From: Methanotrichaceae archaeon
GTDB lineage: Archaea; Halobacteriota; Methanosarcinia; Methanotrichales; Methanotrichaceae
Length of the DNA stretch: 64,000 nt
Assembly (NCBI GenBank): GCA_013178225.1
Contig: JABLXE010000013.1
Location: forward strand, 1-64,000
Direction of reading: 5' to 3'
How positions within the stretch are numbered: the stretch's first letter is position 1; each line of letters opens with the position of its first letter. The notes below the pieces were generated by a model. It made no database searches. It was not told the origin of the DNA and saw only the letters and a list, made by a program, of their open reading frames with translations. Positions 36,028-46,900 of the stretch are shown in pieces. The position numbers and the translations under genes are program-made.

Positions 36028-36594
36028 TCACTCTTTCCACGATGAAGCGTTCTCTTGGTGGTAATATTCGGCATCCTGGAGATAGGCCCGGATGTCCTCC
36101 TCGCTCATGGCATCCTCTTCGCTATGCCAGACGACTGCGACCTTGCCATCCGATCCTGGGGCCAGGGTGATGAAGACCGTGGTGGGCACGTAGTAAGCTC
36201 CGCCGGTGGGACCGTAGGCCGCAAATACTTCATAGGCCTCTTTTTCGCCGCTGTCGGCCAGCAGGTCGTAGTAGGTCACCTTATCTTCCTGGTCGTCCAA
36301 GGCCTTTTCCAGGTTGGCTATCTGGACCTTGCAGGACTTGCAGTCCTCGCTGTGGTCCAATATGAGCACCGGTCTTTCTTTCAAAGCCTCCAGCACCCAG
36401 GAAGGATGTTCAACAGGGTTGCTGGCGTTTACATGCTGCTCCGGGTAACTTATCCACCAATCGCTCTTTTCCGAGCCTATCGAAAATGAGGGCTCGTAAC
36501 TATCTCCTTCTGCCAGCATCGATACCGTGAGCACGATGGATAGAATTATGACAATAGAAACCGTTAGTGATTTGAGCGCCATCTCCATGACCAT
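36028..36594 (-). CDS. Exported thioredoxin-like protein
   Basis: 188 residues. A signal/anchor helix (SLTVSIVIILSIVLTVSMLA) is followed by a thioredoxin-like fold with ERPVLILDHSEDCKSCKVQI. CKSC replaces the usual CGPC or CxxC active site, and a cis-Pro loop follows in AYYVPTTVFITL. It acts on extracytoplasmic disulfides, probably fed by the CcdA fusion encoded seven bases downstream. Confidence 0.82.
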   Translation of the reverse strand: MVMEMALKSLTVSIVIILSIVLTVSMLAEGDSYEPSFSIGSEKSDWWISYPEQHVNASNPVEHPSWVLEALKERPVLILDHSEDCKSCKVQIANLEKALDDQEDKVTYYDLLADSGEKEAYEVFAAYGPTGGAYYVPTTVFITLAPGSDGKVAVVWHSEEDAMSEEDIRAYLQDAEYYHQENASSWKE

Positions 36595-37133
36595 TTCAGA
36601 ATGCTCCTTTCATTTATCATTTTTTTGAAGACTTATCTCTCCGCTCCTTCATAATCCTTTTTCCCGGGATTGGAGAAGACCGCCAAATAGACTTTTCACC
36701 TCATAGGAGGGAAACGCTTTGAAGGTGCGATCCCGACCCCTAATCCTGCCACCCAGTCGTTACCATCATCTGACGAAGAGAAGTATATTCATATATATCG
36801 TTTGTGGGCCCAAGTCCTATTGTTGAATAATGAACTAAGTGTCAAATTTTTCAGTCAATATTGTTTTTATTCGCTCTATTATCAAGGAATGATTGTCAAT
36901 ATGAGTTAAATAATTCAATTCGACATTCGGCGAAGTTCCTTTTCGTATCGATTGAATTGGATCTGAGGTTCACGGAGATCGACCGCAATATTCGGTGGAA
37001 ATCCTTATTAGCATGGGAAATATAGCGTCAGCAGTAACAGTCCGAAGACCAGGGATTCGAGACTTGATGGACAGGTGCCGAAGTGAATATGGGATTCGGC
37101 GCATTTCCCAGGAAGGTTCCCTGAGGGGCTTTC
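36595..37133. other. Divergent intergenic region
   Basis: 540 bases between the thioredoxin and rhodanese-like genes, which point away from each other. AT-rich parts (CATATATATCGTTTG at 36790) fit promoter elements. No gene was seen. Confidence 0.45.
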
Positions 37134-38183
37134 ATGAGAGCAGCTTTGATCGCACTTCTAATTGCGCTATTCTTGATAATTCCACCGGCGGCCGATGCAA
37201 GTTGTTCCGTTGCCGGCTGCGGCGGCAGTGGCGGCGATTCCTGGGAGACCGGTGCCAGGGACTTCATGGACTCAGACGTTCCTCTGATAGGCGTTTCTCA
37301 GACCGGCACAGGCGATTCTCAGGAATTGGGGACCACCAGCAGCTTCAGGGCGGGGGCATCAGTCGTCTCGCCGGCAAACGGCACTTATCAGCAGATCGAC
37401 CGGGAGCCGACAACCGATCTCATCCTGCCGGACTTCAGGTCCGGCCTCTTCATAAAGGGCGATCTTCTGGAGCCCATATCTGCGGTCTCCGGCTCTGATC
37501 TCTTGCTGGACGTATCGAACCAGCGGATGGAAGGCCAGGGTCGGGCCAAAGGCGCAATCAGCCTGCCGGTTGGAGAGTTCCTGTACGAAAACGGCACTTT
37601 GAAGCCCGTCCCGGAGATCGCTCAGATTCTCGGCGCAGCAGGCGTGTCGAGAGATGAGCCGGCCGTGGTTTACAGCGACAGCTTCAGCTCGGGGGAGGCC
37701 ACGCTGATGGTATGGATTCTGTGTTATTTGGGCCAGGATCGGGTCAGAGCTATGGACGGCGATCTGAAACGGTGGATGTACCAGAGCCTCCCTCTGGAGA
37801 GCGTGGCCCGAACCAGAAACTCCACCACCTATGATTACCGCTTGCTCCCGGAGTTAAGAGCCGATTCCGGCTGCATCGAATCCGGAGAGCCTCAGCTGGT
37901 CGATGCCAGAACCTTCCAGGAATACGGGAAGTCCCGCCTGCCATCTGCCATCTTCATAGCGCCCGAGCAGGTGCTGGAGGACGGCAGGGTCGCAGCAGGA
38001 GAAAAGCTCAACGACACTTTTGCCAGGCTGGATAAAAACAGGCCGGTGGTGGTCTATTCTCAGGATCTGTTCAAGGCCTCGCTGGTATGGTACGCCCTGC
38101 AGCTCATGGGCTTTGACTCGCGGATCTTCAACTGGCAGGAATGGGATGTCGAGGAGCCTTCGGGCGCTTTCGTCATCCGTTGA
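37134..38183 (+). CDS. Secreted double rhodanese-like protein lacking the catalytic Cys
   Basis: 349 residues with signal peptide (IALLIALFLIIPPAADA) and a CSVAGCGGSGG segment just after it. Two rhodanese-like modules are visible (about 110-215 and 255-345): LLLDVSNQRMEGQGRAKGAI and QLVDARTFQEYGKSRLPSAI each carry the conserved Asp and the GHI-type turn. In the active-site loops, where sulfurtransferases have Cys, the sequences are VVYSDSFSSGEA and VVVYSQDLFKAS, so neither has it. It may bind but not transfer sulfur, or the early CSVAGC cysteines may serve instead. It lies near thiol-redox genes on the opposite strand. Confidence 0.75.
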   Translation: MRAALIALLIALFLIIPPAADASCSVAGCGGSGGDSWETGARDFMDSDVPLIGVSQTGTGDSQELGTTSSFRAGASVVSPANGTYQQIDREPTTDLILPDFRSGLFIKGDLLEPISAVSGSDLLLDVSNQRMEGQGRAKGAISLPVGEFLYENGTLKPVPEIAQILGAAGVSRDEPAVVYSDSFSSGEATLMVWILCYLGQDRVRAMDGDLKRWMYQSLPLESVARTRNSTTYDYRLLPELRADSGCIESGEPQLVDARTFQEYGKSRLPSAIFIAPEQVLEDGRVAAGEKLNDTFARLDKNRPVVVYSQDLFKASLVWYALQLMGFDSRIFNWQEWDVEEPSGAFVIR

Positions 38184-38257
38184 ACTGCCGGAATTCTTGC
38201 GGCCTTGAGTTCCCGCCGACATCCGGCTTTCATCTCTCATTTGGGCTTCAGCAGGGC

Positions 38258-38542
38258 TCAAATTGGCGGCTTTTTCGCCGCCACTCTGAGCCGCTCTAAG
38301 GCACTCCTGGTGAGCAGGTTGTTGTCGCAATGAGAGCCTTCCTTTGGGCTGCATACTGCAAGTATGTCCATCATTCTGTCGGCCAGCCTGTCGTATCCCA
38401 TATCCTCCAGCCGGGAGAGGAGAACGCTGGCTGATGAGTTGAACTCCCTGCATTTCGTCGCATCGGAGGCGGTCTTATTATGAAGCTTTATCAGCTCCTC
38501 AATCGCTCTCAATACCTCCCCGTCGGCCTCAGTTCCCGTCAT
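38258..38542 (-). CDS. Small helical protein of unknown function
   Basis: 94 residues from MTGTEADGEVLRAIEELIKL. Predicted helical throughout, with three Cys (ATKC, LAVC, SHC). The ATG at 38542 is chosen because GATATAAATT about 22-27 bases upstream is a good TATA box for a leaderless transcript. No family recognised. Confidence 0.55.
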   Translation of the reverse strand: MTGTEADGEVLRAIEELIKLHNKTASDATKCREFNSSASVLLSRLEDMGYDRLADRMMDILAVCSPKEGSHCDNNLLTRSALERLRVAAKKPPI

Positions 38543-38721
38543 CTTTGAGCGCAATTTATATCTGAACGTGATATTAAAACCATGCTCTCGTCCAGTATGG
38601 TCAGGTGTCTTAGCAGAGTTCTCTCATGTTCTTCGAAGATGATTGTTCCGAAAAGATCTTCAAGACGGGTGAGTGCCGTCCCGGATAGCGTAAAGGCGGG
38701 TGCTCAACAATTGGCCCAAAG

Positions 38722-39468
38722 ATGAACCGGTCAATCGCCTCCGGGACGGTTCTTTGGAACAGAGGAAGTCCCGTGCAGAGCTTGATGCCGTTCAGCATGT
38801 TCTTTCTGGACGAGTCTTTCATCCCGGATCTGATCCACCTTCAGCAGACGGTCGCCTTGAGCCTTCCCTTTCCCGAGATCTTTCGATTGCACGACGCCGC
38901 CTATTTCAGATCCCTTTTCGCGGTTGATAAGGTCGATAAAATCGATAAATCCGTGATCGGGACAATTAGCGGGGGAGGGCTGATCGGGTACAGCATAATC
39001 TGCGTTCCAGGGAACCGGGACCTGAATCTGGGGGCTCATATCAGCCTGCCCGAATCAGAGCTGAAGAAGGTGGCTCATCTGCAGGCGGTCGCCGTTCATC
39101 CCTCTTGCCGGGGAAGCGGCCTTCAGAGACTCATGATTGAGAAGCACCTGGCCTTGCTGAAAGGCACGAGATACGAGCATGTCTGCTGCACCGTATCTCC
39201 CAGGAATCCGCTGAGCCTGCGAAATCTGATGTCACAGGGATTCTTCATCAGGGGCCTGAAGCCCATGTTTTCAGGATGGTGCAGATATATTATGCATCAA
39301 AATCTGGCCGGGCCACCTGCCGTTTTCTCTCAGAGCGTGGTGATAAGCGGAAAGGACCTGAGGACTCAGCTGGAGCTGTTGAATGGCGGGCTGTTGGGAA
39401 TCGGGATTGACATGAATTCGGATGGCTTTGATCTGATCTTTGCCGGAGAGCGCAAGGCGGCTGATTGA
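38722..39468 (+). CDS. GNAT-family N-acetyltransferase
   Basis: 248 residues. The acetyl-CoA-binding motif A is clear in HLQAVAVHPSCRGSGLQRLM (R/Q-x2-G-x-G/S type pyrophosphate loop), preceded by a beta-strand pair with GLIGYSIICVPG. A C-terminal part of about 60 residues (SGKDLRTQLELLNGGLLGIG) is not typical. It would acetylate an amine on a small molecule or protein. The start is not certain: the frame opens at 38722 without a strong ribosome site. Confidence 0.75.
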   Translation: MNRSIASGTVLWNRGSPVQSLMPFSMFFLDESFIPDLIHLQQTVALSLPFPEIFRLHDAAYFRSLFAVDKVDKIDKSVIGTISGGGLIGYSIICVPGNRDLNLGAHISLPESELKKVAHLQAVAVHPSCRGSGLQRLMIEKHLALLKGTRYEHVCCTVSPRNPLSLRNLMSQGFFIRGLKPMFSGWCRYIMHQNLAGPPAVFSQSVVISGKDLRTQLELLNGGLLGIGIDMNSDGFDLIFAGERKAAD

Positions 39469-39610
39469 GTCCGTTTTATTCGTCTCAACTACAATCCGAA
39501 GCCGATATAATACATATCGAATTCAACCATAAACTCGAAAAATTTATCAAGATAGACGGGCAAGCATTTATGGATATTATAAAGAAATAATGAAGTTCGA
39601 GTGATTTTAT

Positions 39611-39985
39611 ATGGCAGGTACAAAGCTTTACGAGAGGCTGGGCGGCTATAATGCCATCGCAGCGGTGGTTGATAGTCTCATGGCTAAAATGGGAGAAGAC
39701 GCGCGCATCTCCAGGTATTTCGTCGGCCACGGCGACGATTCGAAGAGGCGCTTGCGTCAGCTTCAGATGGATATGATCTGCGAGGCCACTGGTGGACCCT
39801 GCTTTTACACCGGAAGAGATATGAAAGCCGTTCATAAGGGGCTGGGCATCAGCGGGACGGAATGGCAGACCATGATCTCTTATCTGATCGGAATACTGGA
39901 GAATTTCGGGGTTGCAGAGACTGAGCAAAAGGAAGTTTTATCCCTCCTGTCCGGCCTTAAGGGGGACATCGTGGAAAAGCCCTGA
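39611..39985 (+). CDS. Group I truncated hemoglobin
   Basis: 124 residues. It matches the family pattern from LYERLGGYNAIAAVVDSLMA through ISRYFVGH to GGPCFYTGRDMKAVHKGL, where His75 is the likely proximal heme ligand. Two Gly-rich turns (GG at 11-12 and 61-62) are conserved. It binds heme and may handle O2 or NO, unusual but known in anaerobic archaea. A TATA-like GAGTGATTTTATATGG just before the ATG suggests a near-leaderless start. It stands alone. Confidence 0.88.
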   Translation: MAGTKLYERLGGYNAIAAVVDSLMAKMGEDARISRYFVGHGDDSKRRLRQLQMDMICEATGGPCFYTGRDMKAVHKGLGISGTEWQTMISYLIGILENFGVAETEQKEVLSLLSGLKGDIVEKP

Positions 39986-40304
39986 AAGAAGAGCGGAGGT
40001 GTGGGCAGAGGGCAATTTCCGAAGCCCCAAATCCTTCCCAGGACAGGAATTGAATGCGGGCGTCTTGCTGGATGAAAAAATGAAATACAAAAGTGAACCT
40101 GCACTGCGAAACCTGCACTAAAATCCGTTCAGATCTTTCCTATTGGCGTCCTTTGCTTTCATTTTTTCTCTTCGGCAGCCCGCGGTGAAATCCAAAGCCC
40201 GCCTGATCTCCTGGCGCTAGACGTTTTTTAATTAACTCTTGAAGCTGCTCGATATTTGTTTGGCAGCGGTCAAATATTTAAGGCCAGAACTACATCTTCG
40301 CGGC
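39986..40304. promoter_or_regulatory. Intergenic region with LemA promoter
   Basis: Contains TCAAATATTTAAGG at 40268-40281, a good archaeal BRE/TATA region about 30 bases ahead of the LemA ATG. No other gene seen. Confidence 0.5.
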
Positions 40305-40907
40305 ATGGACATCCTGACTCTGGGCCTGCTGGCATTGATCCTTTTGGCAATTCTCGCTTCATACCTTATCGGCACCTACAATCGTCTGCAAAGCCTGAAG
40401 AACGGTGCAGAGGCCACGCTGTCCCAGATCAGGGTGGCCATGAAGAAGCGTCTGGACATGATCGAACAGCTGGTAGACTCGCTGCAGAGCTACGCACGGT
40501 TCGAGAGCCAGACCCTGGAGAAGATCACCACGCTCCGGTCCGGCCTCACGTCCGCGGGCGCGGAGGAGCTGTCCAGGATCAACGGAGCCTCCGCCGGGAT
40601 TGCGGGAAATATTCTGGCTGTAGCCGAGAGCTATCCCGATCTCAAGACTTCTCAGGCGGTCGTCACGACCATGGAGGCCATTAAAGAGTCGGAAGATGAG
40701 ATCGCCAGACAGAGATACACCTACAACAACATTATCCAGGAGTTCAATACCAAACTTGACACCTTCCCCTCCAGTCTGGTGGCAAGCGTTGGCAAAATGG
40801 CAAAACTTGAATATCTGAGCTTTGAGGAGGACGATCTGATCAAAAAGGGGTATCTTTCCCCGGACTTCTCCTCGGAGCCGGAACGCCCGGAGGTAAAGTG
40901 GCATTGA
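40305..40907 (+). CDS. lemA: LemA family protein
   Basis: 200 residues from [20 protein letters not shown]. One N-terminal membrane helix is followed by a long helical bundle with the family segments [20 protein letters not shown], then [19 protein letters not shown], and near the end [19 protein letters not shown] with KLEYLSFEE. Start 40305 is supported by the TATA box about 30 bases upstream. LemA proteins are widely found next to DUF2207 genes, as here, where the next gene overlaps by 10 bases. Biochemical role is not established. Confidence 0.92.
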   Translation: MDILTLGLLALILLAILASYLIGTYNRLQSLKNGAEATLSQIRVAMKKRLDMIEQLVDSLQSYARFESQTLEKITTLRSGLTSAGAEELSRINGASAGIAGNILAVAESYPDLKTSQAVVTTMEAIKESEDEIARQRYTYNNIIQEFNTKLDTFPSSLVASVGKMAKLEYLSFEEDDLIKKGYLSPDFSSEPERPEVKWH

Positions 40908-43531
40908 GAGAAGAACAGCAGCTCACAGTCTTGTTGATAGCGGTCTTCCTGGTGGGCCTGGCAGGGCTGCTGGTCACCGGCGGGCTTCCCGGCCTGGCCA
41001 GCGATGATTTCGCCACCGGCGGTCCGGTTTATGTCCAGGAGTACCGCGCGAATCTGGATCTCAACGGCACGTTGAAAGAGAGCTACCTCTATCAGGTCAG
41101 ACCTGTTCAGACCAGCAGGCTGTTTCGCACCTGGACGATCCCGCTCACTCTTTCAGGAAGAGGCCTTAATGAGCCTCATGTAGCCTCCCGGGAGCTGATC
41201 CCATCCAGCGGCCTGGTTCCCTACGCCAAAGACTGGCAGGGCGATGTAGAAATACTCTCGGACAACCTCAGCCCGGTCTATTCGGCATCAGACCTGGCCG
41301 ATGCCGCATCCATCAGCCATCTCGCCGAATCCAATGAAGCCGGGGTCTTTCGCTCCCAGCGCTTCCCGGCCGGAGAAGAGGAAGTCGGGTACCTGTTCCG
41401 CCTGTATCCGCCCCTGGAATACGATGAAGAGTACTATCATCTCAACCTGAAGCTGGCCGACGAGCACCTGGCCTACGAGAATGCAACAGTCGCCATCCAC
41501 GATCCGCAGGGCCACATTGCCAGGATCTTTCCCCATCCTGCGACGGCGGTGGAGCGATCAGGAGACTCCTATATCATCAGGGGATACAGCCCTGCAAACG
41601 CCCTCCTAGAGGTGGAGATGCTGCTCTATCCCGCGGCATCGAAGGTGCTCGCGGGCCGTCCTGCCTACATCCCGGATATAGAGAACAGGACTCTGGCCGC
41701 AAACAGAGATATCAAACCCGCGCCGCCGTCACCCTCTTTGGGCTTGGGCGACCAGAACATAAGCATCAAGAGCTACCGGGCAGATTTCTACCTCAACGGG
41801 ACGCTGCGGGAAAATTTCCTCTATCAAATCCGCCAGCCCGGAAAGTACCGCATGCTCTATCGAAGCTGGAAGGTGCCGCTATCAGAGGGACGGGCCGCCA
41901 TCTCCGGGGCTGAGCTCCTGAGAATTTATCCTCCTGCGGATGCAACGCCATATATGAAAGACTACGGAAGAGAGGTCTATGTCCTCTCACCAAACGGCAC
42001 CTTTTATGCCGGGGAGGTCTACGACCTCTGGCCGCTGGCTTCCGGAGTATCGCAGACGGCCGCCGTTAACGAGGCCGGACACCTGGCTGAGCGTGGCGGC
42101 GTTTACGGAAATCCCGAAGTGGCCTACAGCTTCGAGTTGCATCCCTCCCTGGAAAGCGATTCTGAGAATGTTCGAATGAAGGTCCTGCTGGCAGACAGGC
42201 ATCCTGCGTTCGGCGATATTACAGTCTCCATAGACGATCCCGAGGGCTTAATCCTGAACCTCTTCTCCCAACCTCAACTGAATATCGAGCACGAAGGCGG
42301 AAAATGGATACTGCGAGGGCGGGCCGCAGAAAACCAGCCCCTAGAGCTTGACCTGCTGCTTGAAGCAGCGGTTCTGGGTCAAATGGATGGGTTCGTGGCC
42401 CAGGTACAGAACGTCGAAGATCGGATCAGGGCCGAGAACGATAGATACACCACGACCTATTTCACCTTCTCAGCTCTTGATTTTCTGATGCGCTTGTTGG
42501 TCATGCTCTTTCCGCTGGTTCTTTATTTAATATACTGCAGATGCGGAAGAGAGCTCTTCTTCGCAGTGCCAAAGACGCTTAGCACCGTTCCCAAGAAGAG
42601 AAAGCCCTGGCTGGTGAACCTGGTCTTTAAGGGCGATCCCTTCAGCTTCGATCAGGATGGATTTTATGCGACTTTGCTGGACCTCTGCCGGCGAGGCATA
42701 ATCTCCATAAAGACCGATCCGGAAGGCACATTCGAGATCCATCTCTGCAATCGAGCGCCAGAAGACGATTACGAAGCGTCGGTCCTCTCCTTCCTGAGCA
42801 GCGAGGCCAGGTCGGGCATCTTCGATCTGAGGGACTTCGAAGCCCGGGTTCAAAAAATGAGAGATCTGGCCAAGACGAGTGAGCGGTCCCGAAAGGAGCT
42901 ATATCTGCTTCACCAGAGGCTGGACGCGGTCATGAAGCATGCTGACAGCCAGGCCGCAGATGAGTTCGTGGGCGGAGGAAGATCCAAGGTGATGGCAATA
43001 GCGCTGGTGACTCTGGGAACGGTCATCGCCACAGCCGTGCTTTTCGTCATCTTCGGCCATACCTATCCTCAGCTCAAGCTGGCGGTCCTGGCCTCAGCCG
43101 TCCTTCTGCTGCAATCGGTCATACCGGTATTTGCCCCCACCGCTCTATTTGGACGGTGGAAGGGCGAGTACTACCGCGAGAAGATGGAGTGGGATGCCTT
43201 CAGGCTGTTCCTGTCGGACTTCGCCATGATCAGGAATTACGCCCCCCAGGATTTGATGATGTGGAAGGAATGGCTGGTTTATGGAACGGCCCTCGGCGTG
43301 GGCGACAAAGTGGTGGCGGCCATGGCCGCCCTGAAGGCTCCAGCAATTCCGGAGTCGCAGGCCGTTGGTTATTTCCCGATCTACATGGGGCATTCCTACA
43401 GCATGGCTTCTCAGCCAGTCATAACCTCAGGAGATGGTGGATCGGGCTCTGGTGGATCGGGATTTGGAGGTGGCGGAGGTGGCTTTGGCGGAGGAGGCGG
43501 ATTTGGAGGCGGTGGCGGTGGTGCCAGGTGA
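40898..43531 (+). CDS. DUF2207 membrane protein with duplicated ectodomain
   Basis: 877 residues from GTG with GGAGGT just upstream. A signal helix ([20 protein letters not shown]) comes first. Then come two homologous ectodomains (about 45-265 and 288-500), each opening [18 protein letters not shown] or [18 protein letters not shown] and ending EVEMLL/ELDLLL. Then a helix ([17 protein letters not shown]), a cytoplasmic DUF2207 domain with [12 protein letters not shown], two more helices (700-755), and a C-terminal tail of [17 protein letters not shown]2207 proteins normally have one ectodomain, so the duplication is unusual. It partners LemA. Confidence 0.88.
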   Translation: MALREEQQLTVLLIAVFLVGLAGLLVTGGLPGLASDDFATGGPVYVQEYRANLDLNGTLKESYLYQVRPVQTSRLFRTWTIPLTLSGRGLNEPHVASRELIPSSGLVPYAKDWQGDVEILSDNLSPVYSASDLADAASISHLAESNEAGVFRSQRFPAGEEEVGYLFRLYPPLEYDEEYYHLNLKLADEHLAYENATVAIHDPQGHIARIFPHPATAVERSGDSYIIRGYSPANALLEVEMLLYPAASKVLAGRPAYIPDIENRTLAANRDIKPAPPSPSLGLGDQNISIKSYRADFYLNGTLRENFLYQIRQPGKYRMLYRSWKVPLSEGRAAISGAELLRIYPPADATPYMKDYGREVYVLSPNGTFYAGEVYDLWPLASGVSQTAAVNEAGHLAERGGVYGNPEVAYSFELHPSLESDSENVRMKVLLADRHPAFGDITVSIDDPEGLILNLFSQPQLNIEHEGGKWILRGRAAENQPLELDLLLEAAVLGQMDGFVAQVQNVEDRIRAENDRYTTTYFTFSALDFLMRLLVMLFPLVLYLIYCRCGRELFFAVPKTLSTVPKKRKPWLVNLVFKGDPFSFDQDGFYATLLDLCRRGIISIKTDPEGTFEIHLCNRAPEDDYEASVLSFLSSEARSGIFDLRDFEARVQKMRDLAKTSERSRKELYLLHQRLDAVMKHADSQAADEFVGGGRSKVMAIALVTLGTVIATAVLFVIFGHTYPQLKLAVLASAVLLLQSVIPVFAPTALFGRWKGEYYREKMEWDAFRLFLSDFAMIRNYAPQDLMMWKEWLVYGTALGVGDKVVAAMAALKAPAIPESQAVGYFPIYMGHSYSMASQPVITSGDGGSGSGGSGFGGGGGGFGGGGGFGGGGGGAR

Positions 43532-43604
43532 GGTGTGGCAAGAGGGCGGGCGCGAGAGATGCCCCCCTGAACTCCTCTTTAGTCCTCAGGTTCTCCAACT
43601 GAGG

Positions 43605-43766
43605 CTAACGCTTCTTTATTCCGCCCTTGAGCTGCTCTACGGCGGAAAAGGCGCACTTTGCCCCGGCTGCTGCCTTATCGTAGAAGAAGATCCCAAATAC
43701 GCCGAACATTATTATCAATACCACAGACACCAGCAAGAGTGTTATAACCCAGCCTATCAAGTCCAT
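43605..43766 (-). CDS. 53-residue single-helix membrane protein
   Basis: The frame reads MDLIGWVITLLLVSVVLIIM, then FGVFGIFFYDKAAAGAKCAF and SAVEQLKGGIKKR. One membrane helix precedes a short basic amphipathic tail. A Shine-Dalgarno GGTGA lies five bases ahead of the ATG. It converges on the DUF2207 gene (73 bases apart) and is followed upstream by the hybrid kinase in the same direction. Function unknown. Short size, but coding features are convincing. Confidence 0.6.
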   Translation of the reverse strand: MDLIGWVITLLLVSVVLIIMFGVFGIFFYDKAAAGAKCAFSAVEQLKGGIKKR

Positions 43767-43936
43767 TCTCGTCACCTCATGACCATGACTCCCGGCTCCA
43801 TGGCGGGCTGCTTTTTGGGAGGTTCTTGGCTCTCCCAGATTCGCAACGGAACCAGACCGAGGCCGGGTAGGGTTTTTCCCTGTTCTCCGTAAAAAGGCTG
43901 ACGAATGTGTTACCTGCAGCAGTCAAGAGTTGGTGC

Positions 43937-46900
43937 TCAAAGGGTTGATGCAGGCGTTTTATCTTTCTTGGCCTTCTGGTTGCAGCTTTTCAGTGCCAGG
44001 CTGAGGTCCTGCATTCTGATCGGCTTGCTGATGTACTCATCCATGCCCTCGCCCAGGAATCTCTCCCGGTCTCCGTCCATGGCGTAGGCGGTCATGGCGA
44101 TAATGCAGGTATCAATGCCCAGGCGGCGAATGCGGCGGGTGGCCTCCAGGCCGTCCATCTCCGGCATCTGCACGTCCATGAAGATCACGTCATAGGATTG
44201 CTGCTCAAGAGCCTTAATGACCTCCAGTCCGTTGGATGCCAGGTCCGCTTGATAACCTAGCTTCTTCAACATGCTCAGGGCAACCCTCTGGTTTACCTGG
44301 TTGTCTTCTGCCAGCAAGATTCGAAGGGATGCCTGGCCGCTCTTGGTAAGGTCAAAGGACTCGTTAGGAGGAACCTTTTCCCGGTCTGATTTTTCCGGAG
44401 AGAATAGGTCCATCAGGCGCTGATGCAGCAGATGGGTCTTTACCGGCTTTGTGACCCAGCCTGCCACCAGGCTATCTCCCGGCAAGCTGCGTCCTACCGG
44501 AGTCAGCATGATCACCGGGCGTCCCTGTTTTTTGCCGATTGCCCTGGAAAGAGCCAGGCTGTCCGTATCCGGGATCGCTGCATCCAGAAGCACCACATCA
44601 AAATGCTTCCGGGATGAGAGTTCCACGGCCTCTCGGCCATCTGCAGCTGCGTCACCGTTCATTTTCCAGGATTGAACCGCCTTTAAAAGCATCTCTTTGG
44701 CAGTGGCGCTGTCGTCGACTATCAGGACATCTTTGCCTTTCAGGACCTCGTCACCGGTCCTCGTTTCAACTCCGGCTGCCGGCTCGGCCAGCAAAGTGAA
44801 ATGGAAGGTGCTTCCTGCCCCCGGTTCGCTTTCTGCCCAGATCTCTCCTCCCATTTGTTTGACGATGCGTTTGCTGATCGCAAGTCCCAGTCCAGTGCCG
44901 CCATAGTTTCGTTTCGAAGAAGTAGTCACCTGGCTGAAATGCTCGAAAAGCTTGCTTATATCTTCTCGGTCTATGCCTATGCCCGTATCTTCGACCGAGA
45001 AATGAAGCTTGATTTTTTTAGCCTCTTCTTGTAAGGCATCAACTCTGAGGGTAACCTCTCCTCTTTCGGTGAACTTGACAGCATTTCCCAGCAGATTCAA
45101 CAGTATCTGGCGCAGACGGCTCGCATCCCCCAGAATCCGGGCCGGCACACCGTTCTCAATTATGCAGGTGATCTCCAGCCCCTTTTCCGCCCCCTTGGCT
45201 GACACCAGGTCCAGGGACTGTTCGATGCAGCTTATCAAATCGAAGGGCTGGTGTTCCAGCACCAGCTTGCCGCCATCGATCTTCGAGAAGTCCAGGATAT
45301 CGTTGATGATGGAAAGAAGGGCATCACCGCTGCTGCGAATGGTCTCTACGTACTCCCGCTGCTCCGGTTTCAAATCAGTCTGCATCAGGAGGCCGGTCAT
45401 GCCTATTACGGCATTCATCGGGGTTCGTATCTCGTGACTCATATTGGCCAGGAACTTGGATTTGGCAATGGTTGCCGTCTCCGCATTTTCCTTGGCATTT
45501 CGCAAATCTTCCTCTGCTCTTTTTCGTTCGGTGATGTCACTAATGGATTCTATGGCCCCGTTGACGTTCCCATGTGAATCATATAGGGCAGCGGCGCTTC
45601 CCACTAGATAGGCCTCTCTTCCCCTGAGGCTGGACATGTAGGCCTCTCCGACTAGAGTTCCGTCGTCAATGAGCTTTATATCCGAATACTTGCTCCGATA
45701 TTCGGATTCCGGGTTCAGCACCAGGTCTATGAGTATGGGTCTCCTATTTCCGTAAAATGGAATGGCATATTCATAATCGCCCTTTCCCAGGATATTGGCA
45801 GCTCTAATGGAGGTTAAATTCTCAATTGCCCGGTTCCAGGCGATCACCTTGCCCTGTCGGTCGATGACAAAAGTGGGATCAGGCAAAAAGTCAATGATAT
45901 CGGAGAGCCGGCGTCGCGATTCTCTCAGTGCCGATTCGGCCTGCTCTCTCTCTGAAATCTCGTTCTGCAGATCTCGGTTGGCGATCTCCAGCTGAGAGGT
46001 CCGTTCCTTCACCCTGAGCTCCAGCCCTTCGTTAAGCCTTTTCACCTCCTCTTCGGCCCGTTTCTTTTCCGTAAGCTCATCCTGCGCTTCGTCGAAGAGC
46101 TGCGCATTCTCGTTTAATGCAATTATCTGCCGGACGATCACCAGTCCGATTATCCCCCCTAAGGCCAGGGAAAGAGCGGAGAATGATAGCGGAAAAGGGT
46201 GATCATGGCTCCAAACGAGAAGGACGAATGCTCCTATTGCACAGATGTAGGGGAGGTAGAGCGGCCATGTGTACTGGCCGTAGCGGACTCTTGAGCTGCC
46301 TTCCGCCATCTTGCGGTCTTTTTTGAGCGAATCGATGTAAATTGCTCCGGCCAGTGCAGCCAGCACAGGACCCAGGACCCAGCCGATATCCAGAAGGGTT
46401 CCCGAGACATAATCCTCCTGCAGAGACTCCTGCATAAATCCGAGGTCTACGAATATGACGACCATCAGGCTGGCCGCTATGATCAATAGCGGCCTCTGAT
46501 AGGTTGCCTCCATCTTCTTGAACAGAAGCTCCACCAGGGCGAAGAACAATACCAGATCCATCACCGGATAGGCTACTGCCAGGACCTTGGTCAGATCATC
46601 GACGCCGGATTCAGCTTCAATGGCAGGTGATATGAAAAATCCCCAGAATACGATAACGGCGGTGATCAGGACGATGCTGGTATCCAGCGTCATCTTAATT
46701 CTCTCTTTTGATGAGAGAGCCGCGGAAGGGAGGAGAAGTATGCCGATCAAGAACAGCGGATAAATAAGAAGATAAGGAACGTCTGCGGGCGAAGGAAAGG
46801 CCTCCTCGCCAAGATAAAGCTCGTAATAACACCAGATGATGTCTCCTAGCACCCAGCAGGCGTAAGAAATTGCCATCATCATCCAGGCCATGTATTCAGA

